A stretch of 64,000 nucleotides of DNA from JAGWAJ01 sp965215155 (GTDB taxonomy: Bacteria > Acidobacteriota > Vicinamibacteria > Vicinamibacterales > UBA8438). Shown here piece by piece: positions 62,436-64,000 of this stretch. The stretch spans positions 1,116,001 to 1,180,000 of the forward strand of contig CBDCCY010000004.1 in assembly GCA_965215155.1 (NCBI GenBank). Direction: 5' to 3'. The notes beneath the pieces were generated by a model that did not search any database, was not told the origin of the DNA, and worked only from the letters and a program-made list of their open reading frames with translations. Numbering within the stretch: position 1 is the first letter of the stretch; each line of letters starts with the position of its first letter. The position numbers were made by a program, and so were the translations under genes.

Positions 62436-63043
62436 TGGCGGCGCGGGAGTTCGCGGAGATCTGGGGGGAGCAGATGCACGCGGCGCGGCATCTGCGGGTC
62501 GTGACCGGCGCACTGTCGCTGGTGATCCTGGTGCTGGCCGTCGCGCTGGTGCGCCTCGCCTGGGCGCCGCAGCCGAAGCCGCTGGTGGTGCGCGTCGACG
62601 AGGTGGGCCGCGCCGAGGCGGTCGCCTACGAGGCGATGGAGGCGCAGGCCGACCCGCTGGACCCGACCACGGGCTTCTTCCTGCACCGCTTCGTCGTCGA
62701 CCACTACTCGCGCCGGCGGGGCACGGTCCGGGAGTACTGGGAGCGGTCGCTGTGGTTCCTGACGCCGGAGGTGGCGAATGCCGCCTACGCCGAGCAGGCG
62801 GAGGACGTAGCGGCCACGGCGGTCGGGCTGCGGGACGAGGAGCTGCACGTCGAGGACGTGGCCGTGCGGATCCTCCCGCAGCCTACCGAGCCGCACGGCG
62901 CGGCGGCGACGTTCGACCTGGTCCGCACCCGTAGCGGCGAGGAGGTGGCGCGCGAGTCCTGGTCGGTCTCGATGCGCTTCTCGTTCCTGCCGCAGATCCC
63001 GGCCGAGCTGAACGGTTACTTTCGTCTTCCGGCCTCGTGCTGA
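62435..63043 (+). CDS. trbF: TrbF/VirB8-type protein, probably truncated at its C-terminus
   Basis: The ATG at 62435 overlaps the preceding stop (GTGATG); GGGAGGAG lies upstream. The protein has 202 residues. A membrane helix lies at about 25-45 (GALSLVILVLAVALVRLAWA), then the VirB8 fold up to MRFSFLPQIPAEL. VirB8 proteins continue with a NPxG motif and a final strand. Here the sequence instead reads NGYFRLPASC and stops. The loss coincides with the start of DNA leading to another integrase, so the gene was probably cut by that insertion. Confidence 0.8.
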   Translation: MAAREFAEIWGEQMHAARHLRVVTGALSLVILVLAVALVRLAWAPQPKPLVVRVDEVGRAEAVAYEAMEAQADPLDPTTGFFLHRFVVDHYSRRRGTVREYWERSLWFLTPEVANAAYAEQAEDVAATAVGLRDEELHVEDVAVRILPQPTEPHGAAATFDLVRTRSGEEVARESWSVSMRFSFLPQIPAELNGYFRLPASC

Positions 63044-63159
63044 CTCGTTCGGTGTCGTCCCGAAAATAGGCCATATAAAAAGGGGCTTCTGCGGTATCAT
63101 CGTCTTCATGCGTCCAAGCACTTTCGCTTCATTCCAGAAATAAATTGGGAATGAGATAG
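63044..63159 (+). promoter_or_regulatory. AT-rich leader of the second integrase
   Basis: GC content falls sharply. CATATAAAAAGG (about 63072) and a further AT-rich stretch at 63136-63152 could serve as promoter elements. The junction of the second element probably lies between about 63010 and here. Confidence 0.4.
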
Positions 63160-64000
63160 ATGGTGATGAACCTGCCGAAGAAGCCCCGGACGACCAAGCG
63201 CCGAGGCCGCCATCCCGACAAGGCCCTGTCTGCCGCCTTCTGCCGTACCGTCGACGAGTCCGGCCGATACGCCGACGGTAATGGGTTGTATAATACGTGC
63301 ACGTCGATCCGTCCGGTGCGCGCCGCTGGGTGCAGCGGCTCGTCATTCGCAGCAAGTCCCGCGCCCTCGGTCTTGGCAGCTACGCTCTCGTGTCACTGGC
63401 CGAAGCCCGCGAGCAGGCGCTCGCCAACCGCAAAATCGCCCGATCGGGCGGCGACCCGCTCGCCGACAAGCGCCGCTCCCAGGGCCTGCCCACGTTCGAG
63501 GAGGCGGCCGAGAAGGTGATCGCGATCCACCGAGAAGCGTGGAAGGACGGAGGCAGCACGGTGGAGTTGTGGCGGGCCACGCTTCGGGACTACGTCCACC
63601 CGCACATCGGCGACAAGAGCGTCGATCAGGTGACCACGGCCGACGTAATGGCGGTTCTGCTGCCGATCTGGACGCGCAAACATCCGACGGCGCGGAAGTT
63701 GCGCCAGCGCATGTCCACGATCATGAAGTGGACCATCGCGCAGGGCTACCGGGCAGACAATCCGGCCGGCGACGCGATCGCGGCGGCGCTGCCGAAACGC
63801 CCCGTTCAGGTCCAGCACATGCCGGCGCTTCCCCACGGCGAGGTCGCCGGGGCGATCGCCACGGTGCGCGCCGGGGCGGCATGGATCGGGACGAAGCTGG
63901 CGTTCGAGTTTCTGGTGCTGACGGCGGCGCGGTCCGCCGAAGTGCGGTTGGCGATGTGGGACGAGATCGACCTTGTCTCGTTGGTGTGGACCGTCCCGGC
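63160..64000 (+). pseudogene. Second P4-type integrase, frameshifted and cut by the window edge
   Basis: The start MVMNLPKKPRTTKRRGRHPD is closely related to the integrase at 19531. After DGNGLY at about 63288 the frame is lost by one base (VHVDPSGARRWVQRLVIRSK continues in another frame). It then reads through SGGDPLADKRRSQGLPTFEE and the LVLTAARSAEVR catalytic Arg to the end of the window. The element it belongs to extends beyond base 64000. The lesion may be real or a sequencing error. Confidence 0.8.

Overview
This is a very GC-rich (roughly 70%) bacterial chromosome segment. Planctomycete-type cytochrome proteins (DUF1587/1592/1588/1585) are paired with Tat-exported DUF1552 proteins. Quinoproteins, secreted ankyrin proteins and cytochrome c/copper-monooxygenase proteins are also present. 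This mix suggests an Acidobacteriota-like organism, perhaps Vicinamibacteria; a planctomycete is a weaker alternative. That is inference from gene content, since no marker gene is present.

Layout. (1) 1-8.2 kb: a cytochrome/monooxygenase-type secreted protein and a secreted partner, then an accessory patch. The patch holds an IS1-like transposase, an IS630 transposase, an interrupted four-gene operon, two small minus-strand genes, IS-end remnants, a decayed second IS1-like copy, and an unusual class II tRNA whose anticodon reads GUC. (2) 8.2-19.4 kb: two tandem DUF1592-DUF1552 modules, an ankyrin-repeat protein and a PQQ dehydrogenase, all on the plus strand and probably one periplasmic oxidation locus. 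Most of these frames carry one single-base lesion; the dehydrogenase carries two that compensate. (3) 19.4-26.6 kb: a small integrative mobilizable element (tyrosine integrase, MobC, relaxase, two accessory proteins) followed by an IS21-family element with repeat-rich ends. (4) 26.6-46.3 kb: mostly chromosomal genes. These are ASCH and EVE domain proteins, a GyrI-like protein, an HU-like protein, an ATP-dependent DNA ligase, a six-unit secreted repeat protein, a coiled-coil membrane protein and an AlkD-like protein. They also include a glycolipid-binding-like protein, a beta-propeller, a redoxin-cytochrome-monooxygenase fusion under a TetR regulator, a Rieske oxygenase with its reductase, tRNA-Ser(CGA), and a short structured transcript whose leader mirrors the 16S rRNA 3' end. 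(5) 46.3-63.0 kb: an integrative conjugative element beside tRNA-Arg(ACG). It has an integrase and S24-type repressor opposite a Cro/Xis-like regulator, a replication module with lambda-O-like internal repeats, a relaxation-type protein, and a Trb/VirB type IV secretion operon in the order B2-B3-B4-B9-B9-B10-B5-B6-B8. A group II intron sits exactly between the B10 and B5 genes. (6) 63.0-64.0 kb: a second integrase of the same family as the one at 19.5 kb, frameshifted and cut by the window edge. It lies where the B8 gene loses its usual C-terminus.

How the genes work together. The 8-19 kb genes and the gene pairs near 0.2 and 38.7 kb look like exported electron-transfer or oxidation systems. 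The Rieske oxygenase and its flavin/2Fe-2S reductase form a two-component hydroxylase. The 46-63 kb block encodes excision, lysogeny-like control, replication and mating-pair formation of one element. That element appears damaged at its distal end within this window, and VirB11-, VirD4- and classical relaxase-type genes are not seen. All assignments come from reading the sequence; no database search was run.
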